DNA of 64,000 bases from Hyphomicrobiales bacterium (GTDB lineage Bacteria > Pseudomonadota > Alphaproteobacteria > Rhizobiales > Rhizobiaceae), in assembly GCA_900473175.1 (NCBI GenBank), contig UCKM01000001.1, positions 62,001-126,000 of the forward strand, given 5' to 3'. A model generated the notes under the pieces. That model was not told the origin of the DNA, searched no databases, and was given only the letters and a program-made list of their open reading frames with translations. Of the stretch, positions 46,489 to 55,388 are shown piece by piece. The position numbers were made by a program, and so were the translations under genes. Every line of letters starts with the position of its first letter. Positions within the stretch are counted from its first letter, which is position 1.

Positions 46489-49338
46489 ATGGCAATGTGG
46501 CGTGAAGAGTATCGAGGGGATGAACAAGCAGAACGCCTGGTGTTCGAACGCCTCGCGCAAGACATGATGGATGTCCAGCTCAAGACGAAGAAATACAGCA
46601 AGGCGCCCACCATACAGCGCGCGTTTCACAGCAAAGCGATATTTTCGGCAGTCGATGCCAGGCTCACATTCGTCGATGATCTGCCGGAAGAACTTCGTGC
46701 TGGCTTCGCGCAGCCCGGTAAATCCTATTCGACGATTGTCCGGTTCTCGAACGCCAATGGATACGGCCAACCGGACTACAAGCCGGACATGCGCGGGCTT
46801 GCGCTTCGCATTACAGTTTCCGACGACGAAAAGCACGATCTCCTCGCGACCAATTTCCCCGTGTCCCATGCGCGGAACGCGGAACAGTTCGTGGCATTCG
46901 CAAAAGCGACGGCGGGCGGCATCCTGAACAAGCTCGCGGGATTTGTGCGCCTGCTGTTCAAGTTCGGTCCCTCGGAAGTGATGCGGATGATTCGCAACGT
47001 GACGGCGGCCAGGCGACGCAAAGTGTCGAGTGCCGCCCTCGAAACCTACTGGAGCCGCGGGGCCATTCGCTGGGGCGACCAACTCGCCGTGCGTTATCTT
47101 TTACGGCCCGCACCCGGCGCGCCCTCGGCGCCGGAACCTTCGGACAAGGACCCGGGCTATCTGTCAAATGAGTTCGCGCGCCGCCTCGACCGCGGTGATG
47201 TGCATTACGAGCTGTGCATCCAACATTTTATCGACGCGAAATCCACGCCGATCGAAGATACGGCTGTCGAGTGGCTGGAAAGCGCTTCTCCTCCGGTCAA
47301 GGTTGCCGATCTCGTCATTTCGAAACCGAGTGCCGGCATTGCAGAGGCCTTTACAAATACCAGGATTGTCGACGAATTGGCGTTCAATCCCTGGAACACA
47401 ACCGACGAGTTCCGGCCACTCGGCAACCTCAACCGGGCACGCAAATCGGTCTATGATGCCGGTTCAGCCCATCGCCACATCTACCGATGGCGAACGGAGA
47501 CGCCGCTGCGAAACCGCGTGCTCGGCGGAATTGCGCGGCAGGGTTTCATGGTCGTCAACCGGTATATCGAATGGCATAAACTATCGCTGCGGTTGAGCCT
47601 GCTCAATCTCGACGCATACCGCTATGTGCTGCGCAAGAAAAACCTGATCGACACAGACGTATATGAAGCGCCCCCCACAGCGCGCCCGGTGCCGCCACCA
47701 GTCGTGGATGAGGGTGTTCGCCAGACACGGACCTACGACGGCACGTTCAACGACCTGTCGCAGCCCAAGATGGGGTCGATCGGTTCGGCCTTTGGCCGAA
47801 ACCTGAAGCCCGTCCTGGAGCCAGCCGCATTCGATTCACCCAATCCGATCACTGTTTCCCGCGAACTATTGCACCGCGACACGTTCATCCCGGCGCGATC
47901 TCTGAACATTCTGGCCGCAGCATGGATTCAGTTCCAGGTGCATGATTGGGTCAATCATGCCCGCAATCCGCTCGGCAAGGACGATATCATCGTTCCGCTG
48001 CCGAAGGGGATGACCTGGAAAAGCAGCGTGGGCGGGCCCACCGAAGACATCATGCGCATTGCCAGCAATTCGGGCCAGGAACAGGGTGAGGGAAGGCCTC
48101 CCATCTATTTTGGCAATGCTGCTTCGCAATGGTGGGACGGCTCCGAAGTCTACGGTCCCGACAGCAAATCGGCCAACCTCTTACGGGAGGGGCCGAAGCT
48201 GCGGCTCGTTGATGGGCATTTGCCGGTCGATCTCAAAGGCATGGAGGTCACCGGATTCAACGAAAGCTGGTGGCTCGGGTTGAGTTCGCTGCATACGCTG
48301 TTTGCGCGCGAGCACAATCTGCTGTGCGATGAGCTGCGATCACGCTATCGCAATTGGGATGACGAACGAGTCTATCAGACCGCGCGGCTGATCGTCTCGG
48401 CGCTGATTGCCAAAATCCACACGGTGGAATGGACACCTGCGATCCTTGCAACAAAGGCGATTGATGTTGGCCTTTCGAGCAACTGGAATGGTCCGCCCGC
48501 CAATGACTGGCTGACAAAACTGGGCATCTGGCTGCTCGACGCCCATGCGTTGACGGGTATTCCGAAGACCTTGCCCGATCACCACGGCGCACCCTATTGC
48601 CTGACCGAAGACTTCGTCACGGTCTATCGATTGCATCCGCTGCTTCCAGACGACTACTGTTTCTATGACCACGCCAATGGCAGCAAGATCGCCGAGAAGG
48701 GCTTTCTCGATATCCAGGCTGCCTCCGCAGACGACGCCATGCGCGCGTTCGGCCTGCGCAACACGCTCTATTCGTTCGGCATTGCGCATCCCGGCGCGAT
48801 CACGCTCCATAATTATCCGAAGTCATTGCTTGCGCTCGAACGGGATAATGAGATCATCGATCTTTCGGTTGTCGATATCGTTCGAACGCGGCGCCGGGGT
48901 GTACCGCGCTACAATGATTTCCGCACCGGCCTGCACCGGCCGAGGATCAAGAGCTGGGAGGAACTGACAACAAACCCCGAGGACGTCAAACTACTGAAGG
49001 AAATCTACGGCAGCATTGACCGCATCGACACGGTGGTGGGGCTGTTTGCCGAGCCAGCACCGGCGGGATTTGGTTTCAGCGATACGGCATTCCGTATCTT
49101 CATTTTGATGGCGTCCCGGCGGCTTCAGAGCGATCGGTTCCTCACGGTAGACTTCCGGCCGGAAGTCTATTCGCCGTTTGGTATCGACTGGATCGCCAAC
49201 AATAATATGACGAGCATCATCCTGCGCCATTGTCCGGAACTGGCCTCGGTTCTGCCGCGTACCGGCAGTGCATTTGCTCCGTGGCGTCCCATTTTACCGA
49301 GCAGTTCGATGCCACCCATGTCTGGAAGTACGCCATGA
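46489..49338 (+). CDS. Catalase-related domain fused to cyclooxygenase-like heme dioxygenase
   Basis: About 949 residues joining two heme domains. The first (about 35-340) resembles minimal catalase-related proteins: His47 in RAFHSKA, RFSNANGYG, DMRGLALRI, and a likely heme-ligating Tyr322 in ARKSVYDAGSAHR. The second (about 410-930) belongs to the animal-heme-peroxidase/cyclooxygenase/linoleate-dioxygenase family: distal His485 in FQVHDWVNHA, proximal His644 in KIHTVEW, and Tyr713 in VYRLHPLLPD, matching the radical Tyr of cyclooxygenases. LHTLFAREHNLLCDEL is also typical. Predicted role: oxygenate a fatty acid, then rearrange or cleave the hydroperoxide. ATG 46489 has GGGGAA 8 bases upstream; no signal peptide. 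Confidence 0.88.
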   Translation: MAMWREEYRGDEQAERLVFERLAQDMMDVQLKTKKYSKAPTIQRAFHSKAIFSAVDARLTFVDDLPEELRAGFAQPGKSYSTIVRFSNANGYGQPDYKPDMRGLALRITVSDDEKHDLLATNFPVSHARNAEQFVAFAKATAGGILNKLAGFVRLLFKFGPSEVMRMIRNVTAARRRKVSSAALETYWSRGAIRWGDQLAVRYLLRPAPGAPSAPEPSDKDPGYLSNEFARRLDRGDVHYELCIQHFIDAKSTPIEDTAVEWLESASPPVKVADLVISKPSAGIAEAFTNTRIVDELAFNPWNTTDEFRPLGNLNRARKSVYDAGSAHRHIYRWRTETPLRNRVLGGIARQGFMVVNRYIEWHKLSLRLSLLNLDAYRYVLRKKNLIDTDVYEAPPTARPVPPPVVDEGVRQTRTYDGTFNDLSQPKMGSIGSAFGRNLKPVLEPAAFDSPNPITVSRELLHRDTFIPARSLNILAAAWIQFQVHDWVNHARNPLGKDDIIVPLPKGMTWKSSVGGPTEDIMRIASNSGQEQGEGRPPIYFGNAASQWWDGSEVYGPDSKSANLLREGPKLRLVDGHLPVDLKGMEVTGFNESWWLGLSSLHTLFAREHNLLCDELRSRYRNWDDERVYQTARLIVSALIAKIHTVEWTPAILATKAIDVGLSSNWNGPPANDWLTKLGIWLLDAHALTGIPKTLPDHHGAPYCLTEDFVTVYRLHPLLPDDYCFYDHANGSKIAEKGFLDIQAASADDAMRAFGLRNTLYSFGIAHPGAITLHNYPKSLLALERDNEIIDLSVVDIVRTRRRGVPRYNDFRTGLHRPRIKSWEELTTNPEDVKLLKEIYGSIDRIDTVVGLFAEPAPAGFGFSDTAFRIFILMASRRLQSDRFLTVDFRPEVYSPFGIDWIANNNMTSIILRHCPELASVLPRTGSAFAPWRPILPSSSMPPMSGSTP

Positions 49339-50729
49339 CAGAAGCGAGGGAAACCAAGGCTGCGCCGTCCACGGGTCATCGCGGGCTGGATGCCCTTCTG
49401 AAGCGACCGTTGATCGAGTCGATATGGCGGCGACGAACACACCGTGTCAGCCAGGGAAGTTCGGTTCTTGCCGGTACGATGAGCTATGAATCGGCCAAGC
49501 CGCGCGAACCGCTGTCGGAGCTTGAGGAAGCGATCCTGATAGCGATGACGGGCTGCACCGGTCTGACGATGCCTGACAGACCTTTCGAGGATCCGAAAAC
49601 GCACAAACCGATAATGGCGAAGCCGAACCTCAATATGGCGGGGCGCACTGCCGGCAGCCCGGACAATGCGCAAGGCACGCATTTCTTCCTTATCAATGAC
49701 ACAGGCACCTATTTCCTGCGCAAGTTATCCCCGCCGGCGGAGGGCGAGGCCGCCTTTACACGCGAACGGTTGTTGCAAAGGGCGAGTGAGGCGAGGGTAA
49801 AAATACTTGATCATCGGCTCGATGTACCTGGCGGAAAGCGTGACTTTCCCGCCTATCTCGACTCCAACCGCTTTCTGTCGAACCTGCCAGGCACTACGAT
49901 TCTCCTACCCGTGGTCGACCTGTCCCGGCAATATATCAATGGCATGATGTATGTGCTGACACAGCCGGACGACGCGCGGCCGGCAATCGTGGATGATCGC
50001 AATTTCTATCGCTCGGCAGGCGTGAAACGCTGGGTCAAGAAGGGCTTTCTCAACAAGGACCTGAAAGTGCCTCTCGGCGCTATCGGATCATTGCGGACGC
50101 AGATTGAAGCCGACCTCCTGCTGCAGAACATGTTCCTCACTGCTGATGCCATGGGGCTGGGCGCATGGATACACGCGTCCATCAGCCCGCCAGTTCTCGT
50201 CGGGGATCCGAAGTTCACCAAGGATTATGGTCCAATGCTGGGTTTCGACGTCGAGACGCCGAAATGGCGCATCATGGATCTTCTGCGCTGGCATGTACCG
50301 TTGCCGCGCTATTCAAATCTGCGAAGCAACCCGATTGGCCTGAGGTACAAGGGCGAACACCTCATCAAAGGCATGTCCCCCCCTTACTACGACACGATGG
50401 CGGATGCGGTGCAGGCCGTGGTCAAGGACAAGTTTGGCGAGAAGGGCTTCTATACGGACAAGGAACTTTTCGCCCGGATTTACCAAGGCGATTATGGCGA
50501 TCGCTATCTGAAGGAAGCTGCCGTCTATAGTTCCGACGTGATCGAATGCGTGCAGGACATCTGCACCTACATCTACGATACCCACGGCCGCTTCCCGGCC
50601 CATTGCGACGCAATTCATGTTCCGGGCGTGTGGCTGCAAGTGCACCATGTCGACATCGACTATTATGAACGCTTCTTCCGCAACGGACTGACCGAGGCGC
50701 ACTATAATCATGAACGGGACTGGCAGTAG
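49335..50729 (+). CDS. Nitroreductase-like protein of unknown function
   Basis: A 464-residue protein. Two stretches recall the nitroreductase fold: LSELEEAILIAMTGCTGLT near the N-terminus and LLQNMFLTADAMGLGAWIH in the middle, where FMN-binding enzymes have similar helices. The rest is unusual, with a His-rich end (HCDAIHVPGVWLQVHHVDID). Whether it binds flavin is uncertain. The ATG at 49335 overlaps the stop of the dioxygenase-fusion gene by 4 bases, so it is translationally coupled to it and probably acts on its product or its redox partner. It has no signal peptide. Confidence 0.65.
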   Translation: MTEARETKAAPSTGHRGLDALLKRPLIESIWRRRTHRVSQGSSVLAGTMSYESAKPREPLSELEEAILIAMTGCTGLTMPDRPFEDPKTHKPIMAKPNLNMAGRTAGSPDNAQGTHFFLINDTGTYFLRKLSPPAEGEAAFTRERLLQRASEARVKILDHRLDVPGGKRDFPAYLDSNRFLSNLPGTTILLPVVDLSRQYINGMMYVLTQPDDARPAIVDDRNFYRSAGVKRWVKKGFLNKDLKVPLGAIGSLRTQIEADLLLQNMFLTADAMGLGAWIHASISPPVLVGDPKFTKDYGPMLGFDVETPKWRIMDLLRWHVPLPRYSNLRSNPIGLRYKGEHLIKGMSPPYYDTMADAVQAVVKDKFGEKGFYTDKELFARIYQGDYGDRYLKEAAVYSSDVIECVQDICTYIYDTHGRFPAHCDAIHVPGVWLQVHHVDIDYYERFFRNGLTEAHYNHERDWQ

Positions 50730-50896
50730 CAGCGTAGCCCCCCACAGCCAACGCATGCCCGCTCTCGGATATGTCTGGCAATACAAGGCCGATCAGGTTA
50801 TGTTTTCAGCTGTGCAGGTTTAGGTCCCACGGCCCCCGCTTTTGCACGGTGCCACTGGTACCTTTCCCGCTCCGAACGAGATTGGGAGAATGGTTC

Positions 50897-51721
50897 ATGG
50901 CACAATTTCATGTGATAGCTGGTGCGAGTGAAACGAACGTCTATCCTGACGTGCGTAAAATAAGCGTGGCGGATGTTTTTGCTGCGCTTCGCGAGGGGCT
51001 CGATGACTTTTGGGACAAGCCCTCACATTACGTCTTTCTCTGCCTGATTTACCCGATTGTCGGCTTGGTTCTCATACGCTGGACATCTGGCGCCAATCTG
51101 GTGCCCTTGCTCTTCCCGCTCATGTCCGGTTTTGCGCTCGTCGGGCCTTTTGCCGCTCTCGGCCTGTATGAAATAAGCAGGCGCCGCGAACTCCACCTCG
51201 ATACGTCCTGGAAACATGCCCTCGAAGTCCGGCAGTCGCCGGCAATACCGTCGATCTTGGCCGTGGGGGTCATGCTTGTCGTGTTCTTCATTGCGTGGAT
51301 CCTGGTGGCGCAAGCTCTCTATACCAATATTTTTGGCCCACAGGCCCCTGAATCCATCAGTGCTTTCATGAACCAAGTCTTCAACACGCCCGAAGGTCAA
51401 AGAATGATTCTTCTTGGTAACGGTATCGGGTTTGTCTTCGCACTCGTCGTGCTTTGCACCACCGTGGTTGCCTTCCCGGTCCTGCTCGATCGCGACGTCG
51501 GCGCGCTGGCGGCGGTCGTCACATCGGTAAAGGCTGTCGTAGCCAATCCCATTCCCATGGCAGTTTGGGGGTTGATCGTCGCCGCCCTGCTGTTGGTAGG
51601 CTTTCTGACATTGTTCGTCGGCCTGGCGGTCTTCATCCCCGTGCTCGGACACGCGACATGGCACCTCTACCGCAAAGTCGTCGTGCCGGCGCCCAACGAT
51701 GCTTCGATGATGTCGAGGTAA
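50897..51721 (+). CDS. DUF2189-type multi-pass membrane protein
   Basis: About 274 residues with some six or seven membrane segments and the layout of the DUF2189 family, which has no assigned function. The soluble N-terminal piece (DVRKISVADVFAALREGLDDFW) is typical, and membrane segments alternate with short loops to the end. GGGAGAA lies 6 bases before ATG 50897. It is preceded by 167 non-coding bases, so it is probably separate from the dioxygenase operon. A bidirectional terminator separates it from the cytochrome oxidase genes. Confidence 0.8.
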   Translation: MAQFHVIAGASETNVYPDVRKISVADVFAALREGLDDFWDKPSHYVFLCLIYPIVGLVLIRWTSGANLVPLLFPLMSGFALVGPFAALGLYEISRRRELHLDTSWKHALEVRQSPAIPSILAVGVMLVVFFIAWILVAQALYTNIFGPQAPESISAFMNQVFNTPEGQRMILLGNGIGFVFALVVLCTTVVAFPVLLDRDVGALAAVVTSVKAVVANPIPMAVWGLIVAALLLVGFLTLFVGLAVFIPVLGHATWHLYRKVVVPAPNDASMMSR

Positions 51722-51741
51722 GCCGAAAAGTAGACTAAAAC

Positions 51742-51767
51742 AAAGGGCGCGGCATGCCGCGCCCTTT
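51742..51767. terminator. Bidirectional rho-independent terminator
   Basis: A perfect palindrome of 26 bases (AAAGGGCGCGGCATG and its complement CATGCCGCGCCCTTT overlapping at the centre) followed by TTTT on the plus strand and preceded by AAAA on the minus strand. It lies between the convergent DUF2189 gene and the oxidase subunit IV gene, so it should stop both. Confidence 0.9.
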
Positions 51768-51771
51768 TCAT

Positions 51772-52107
51772 TTACGGGCCTGCGCCGAAGTTGGCGATCC
51801 GGGTCAAGAGTGTGTAATGGGCTTCGGATACCATCATCGCCACGAAGATGAGAACGAAAATGGGGGGCAGCAGGATCGCGTAGATGAGCGCCAGCCGCTC
51901 CCACGCCATATGCATGAAGATGGCGACGATCAAGCCTGCCTTCAATATCATGAAGATGAGGATCAGCGACCATCTGAGGTAGCCATGCAGACCCAAATAA
52001 TCGACCATATAGGAGCAGATACTCAGGATGAACAACAAACCCCAAACAAGCAGGTAGAGCTTGATCGGATGTTCCTGATGTTCGGCATGTGCTGCGGGCT
52101 GTGCCAT
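51772..52107 (-). CDS. Heme-copper oxidase subunit IV (prokaryotic COX4 type)
   Basis: A 111-residue protein with three membrane segments (LYLLVWGLLFILSICSY, WSLILIFMILKAGLIVAIFM, LIYAILLPPIFVLIFVAMM), matching the small prokaryotic subunit IV (CyoD/COX4_pro family). It ends the oxidase operon, 9 bases after the second subunit III gene, with GAGG 7 bases before its ATG. It probably stabilises the complex in the inner membrane. Confidence 0.85.
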   Translation of the reverse strand: MAQPAAHAEHQEHPIKLYLLVWGLLFILSICSYMVDYLGLHGYLRWSLILIFMILKAGLIVAIFMHMAWERLALIYAILLPPIFVLIFVAMMVSEAHYTLLTRIANFGAGP

Positions 52108-52116
52108 GATCTTACC

Positions 52117-52848
52117 TCACCACAGGTAGAAGAAAGCAAAGATGAATACCCAGACCAGATCGACGAAGTGCCAGTATAGCCCGGTGATTTCAACGATCTC
52201 GTAGTGGCCTTTGCGACTTGTGAAAAAGCCGCGCCTCTCATTATCGAAATCGCCACGCCAGACCTTGCGGGCGATGATGATCAGGAAGATGACCCCAATG
52301 GTGACGTGAGTCCCGTGGAAGCCGGTGATCATGAAAAAGGTCGAGCCGAATTGAGCCGCGCCCCATGGATTTTCCCAAGGACGGACGCCTTCGGTGATCA
52401 GCTTGGTCCATTCGAAGGCTTGCATGCTGACAAATGTCGCGCCCAGTAGCGCCGTCAGCAACATCAGCACGGCAGTCTTCTTCCTGTCGCGCCGATAGCC
52501 ATACATGACGGCCATGGCCATCGTCCCGCTGCTGGTGATAAGCACAAACGTCATGATGGCAATAAGAATGAGCGGAATTTCATGGCCGCCAATGTTCAAG
52601 GCAAAGACTTCGCTCGGGTTTGGCCATGGCACTGTCGTGGACATGCGTGCCGTCATGTAGGCAAGCAGAAAACATCCGAAGATGAAGGTGTCGCTGAGGA
52701 GAAAGATCCACATCATCGCCTTGCCCCAGGAGACGTTCTTGAACGCTCGCTGATCCGACGCCCAGTCGCTGGCAAAGCCACGTATTCCAGGCGCTAGCGG
52801 GGGAGGAAGGGTAGTGCCAGCCTCTGTCTTTGCGGTTTCATGCATCAT
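52117..52848 (-). CDS. coxP: Cytochrome c oxidase subunit III, CoxP-type
   Basis: About 243 residues with seven predicted membrane segments of the COX3 family. GSTFFMITGFHGTHVTIGVIF and ITGLYWHFVDLVWVFIF are the family's conserved segments. It is the second subunit III in the operon, as in the CoxMNOP oxidase of Bradyrhizobium. The ATG ATG pair at 52848/52845 has AAGGGG just upstream, and the gene follows coxO by 8 bases. Confidence 0.85.
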   Translation of the reverse strand: MMHETAKTEAGTTLPPPLAPGIRGFASDWASDQRAFKNVSWGKAMMWIFLLSDTFIFGCFLLAYMTARMSTTVPWPNPSEVFALNIGGHEIPLILIAIMTFVLITSSGTMAMAVMYGYRRDRKKTAVLMLLTALLGATFVSMQAFEWTKLITEGVRPWENPWGAAQFGSTFFMITGFHGTHVTIGVIFLIIIARKVWRGDFDNERRGFFTSRKGHYEIVEITGLYWHFVDLVWVFIFAFFYLW

Positions 52849-52856
52849 CAATCCCC

Positions 52857-53564
52857 TTATGTGAGCAGCTGCCGGCAAATTTCGACAAGATCATTGGCCC
52901 AGCCCGCAAGCAGAGCGAAGAGAATAAGCCAGACCAGCAGCATGAAATGCCAGTACATGGCACAAAGCTCGACACTCAGCCGTATCTTGCCAAGCGGCGC
53001 ATTACCCTCCCATACCCTGACAGTCGTACGGCCGAGGGCGACGAGCCCACCCAGAATATGCAGACCATGCATGCCGGTGATCAAATAGAAGAAACTGTTC
53101 GCGGGATTGTCGGCAATGAAATAGCCGGCTGCCACGAGCTCACGCCAGGCATAGAGCTGCCCGATCAAAAAGCCGACGGCAGTGGCGAAGCTTGCGAGAA
53201 GCCCAAACTTGACGGCATCGATGTGTCCTCGCTGCGCTTCAATCTTGGTCCATTGCACTGCCATGCTGCTGAGGGCGAGGACGGCCGTGTTGGCCCACAG
53301 GAGCCCGGGGATGGGAATTGCCCACCAATCGGCCAGACCCATGCGCATGAAATAGGCGCTGATGAAAAGCGTGAACAAAGCGCCTACAACAGCCAGAAAA
53401 ACGCCAAGACCGATCTTTGCCGTAGGGATAGAGGACCCATCATAACGGGCTGGATCGCTTGCCCGTCCCACTTCAAGCCAGGGCTTCGATGTGAGACGTT
53501 GCTGAGCCATCCACCACGTTATAATGACCGCAAGACCTGCAAGGAAGATCAGGATCACGCTCAC
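52857..53564 (-). CDS. coxO: Cytochrome c oxidase subunit III, CoxO-type
   Basis: A 235-residue COX3-family membrane protein. NSFFYLITGMHGLHILGGLVA and CAMYWHFMLLVWLILFALL are the conserved segments. The start is GTG overlapping the coxN stop (GTGA), with AGGGAA about 8 bases upstream. The presence of two subunit III proteins is the hallmark of the CoxMNOP arrangement, in which the two may replace the single large subunit III of aa3 oxidases. Confidence 0.85.
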   Translation of the reverse strand: MSVILIFLAGLAVIITWWMAQQRLTSKPWLEVGRASDPARYDGSSIPTAKIGLGVFLAVVGALFTLFISAYFMRMGLADWWAIPIPGLLWANTAVLALSSMAVQWTKIEAQRGHIDAVKFGLLASFATAVGFLIGQLYAWRELVAAGYFIADNPANSFFYLITGMHGLHILGGLVALGRTTVRVWEGNAPLGKIRLSVELCAMYWHFMLLVWLILFALLAGWANDLVEICRQLLT

Positions 53565-55342
53565 GACATGTGTTCCCTGGATATCCGGTCAGGATTTGGC
53601 TGGTTTTGCGGTATGAAATCCTCAGCAGCGCCGGGGACGCTGTAGTCATAGGCCCAGCGGTAGACGATTGGGAGATCCTTGCCCCAATTGCCATGAGGCG
53701 GCGGTGTTGTTGGCGTCTGCCATTCGAGGGTCGTTGCGCGCCAGGGATTGCCGCCGGCGTCCTTGCCTCTCCGGTAGCTCCAGAACAGATTGAACAGGAA
53801 CAGCATCTGCGCCGCGCCGACGATAAGCGCCATGATCGTGATGAACTCATTCAGCGTATGGGCCGAGGGTGGAACGAAGGCCGTTTCACCCATCTCATAA
53901 TAACGCCGCGGCATGCCCAGTAACCCAAGATAGTGCATCGGGAAGAAGATCAGGTACGCGCCGAGAAACGTGACCCAAAAATGAATGCGCCCCATGGTTT
54001 CATCGAGCATTCTGCCGGTGATCTTCGGATACCAGTGATAAATCGCCCCAAAGACGACCATTATCGGCGCGACGCCCATCACCATATGGAAGTGCGCGAC
54101 GACAAACAGCGTGTCGGAAAGCGGAACGTCCACGACGACATTGCCGAGAAACAATCCTGTCAAGCCGCCATTCAGGAAAGTGACGATGAAGGCCAGTGCG
54201 AACAGCATTGGCAAGGTGAGATGAATATCACCGCGCCATAAGGTGAGGATCCAATTATAGACCTTGAGAGCCGTCGGCACGGCGATAATCAGGGTCGTGG
54301 TGGCGAAGAAGAATCCGAATTTTGGATTCATACCGCTGACATACATGTGATGGGCCCAGACAACGAAACTCAGTGCGCCAATAATCACGATCGCCCAGAC
54401 CATCATGCGGTAGCCGAAGATGTTCTTGCGGGCGTGCGTACTGATGAGGTCGGAGACGATGCCGAAAGCGGGCAGGGCGACGATATAGACTTCTGGATGG
54501 CCGAAGAACCAGAACAGGTGCTGGAAGAGGATCGGGCTGCCCCCGTTATGCTTCAGCTGCTCACCCATCTCTACGATGGCCGGCATGAAGAAGCTCGTCC
54601 CGAGCAGTCGATCGAACAACATCATCACGGAGGCGACGAACAGGGCGGGAAACGCGAGCAAGGCCATGACCGTTGCGGTGAAAATGCCCCAGATCGTCAG
54701 GGGCATGCGCATCAAGGTCATGCCGCGTGCCCGGCCCTGCAACACCGTGACGACATAGTTCAACCCGCCCATGGTGAACCCGATGATGAACAAGATCAGC
54801 GACACCAGCATCAATATGATGCCCCAGTCCTGCCCGCCTGGCGTGCCGGAAAGGACGGCCTGCGGCGGGTAAAGCGTCCAACCGGCTCCGGTCGGTCCGC
54901 CCGGCGCGAAAAAGCTCGCGACCAGGACCAGCACAGCAAGAAGGTAGAGCCAGTAGCTCAGCATGTTTGCATAAGGGAACACCATATCCCGCGCGCCGAG
55001 CATCAGCGGAATGAGGTAGTTGCCGAAACCCCCGAGGAACAGGGCCGTGAGCAGGTAGATCACCATGATCATACCGTGCATGGTGATGAACTGGTAATAG
55101 CGCTCTGCATCGATGAACGGCAAGGCGCCCGGAAAACCGAGCTGGATTCGCATCAGCCACGATAGCACCAATGCGACAACGCCAATGGACATGGCGGTCA
55201 TTGAATACTGGATGGCGATGACCTTGGCGTCCTGACTGAACACATAGGTGGTCCACCAACTATGCGAGTGGTAAAGCTCCACATCTTCCACTTCCGCCGG
55301 CGGTATCGGGTCATCAATGCTGGATGGAATATTGACCATCAA
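53561..55342 (-). CDS. coxN: Cytochrome c oxidase subunit I (CoxN-type)
   Basis: A 593-residue heme-copper oxidase catalytic subunit with about twelve membrane segments. The low-spin heme His is in ITMHGMIMVIYLL, the CuB/Tyr pair in WFFGHPEVYIVALPAFGI, the CuB His pair in VWAHHMYVSGMNP, and the heme His pair in VAHFHMVMG. These make an A-type oxidase core that reduces oxygen to water and pumps protons. It follows coxM and is preceded by GGGAGG 6 bases before the ATG. No heme-a synthesis genes are beside it. Confidence 0.95.
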   Translation of the reverse strand: MMVNIPSSIDDPIPPAEVEDVELYHSHSWWTTYVFSQDAKVIAIQYSMTAMSIGVVALVLSWLMRIQLGFPGALPFIDAERYYQFITMHGMIMVIYLLTALFLGGFGNYLIPLMLGARDMVFPYANMLSYWLYLLAVLVLVASFFAPGGPTGAGWTLYPPQAVLSGTPGGQDWGIILMLVSLILFIIGFTMGGLNYVVTVLQGRARGMTLMRMPLTIWGIFTATVMALLAFPALFVASVMMLFDRLLGTSFFMPAIVEMGEQLKHNGGSPILFQHLFWFFGHPEVYIVALPAFGIVSDLISTHARKNIFGYRMMVWAIVIIGALSFVVWAHHMYVSGMNPKFGFFFATTTLIIAVPTALKVYNWILTLWRGDIHLTLPMLFALAFIVTFLNGGLTGLFLGNVVVDVPLSDTLFVVAHFHMVMGVAPIMVVFGAIYHWYPKITGRMLDETMGRIHFWVTFLGAYLIFFPMHYLGLLGMPRRYYEMGETAFVPPSAHTLNEFITIMALIVGAAQMLFLFNLFWSYRRGKDAGGNPWRATTLEWQTPTTPPPHGNWGKDLPIVYRWAYDYSVPGAAEDFIPQNQPNPDRISREHMS

Positions 55343-55388
55343 GTGCCTCCCTATGCATCTCGTTCGCTCTTTCTCCCGAAGAGCGGAA

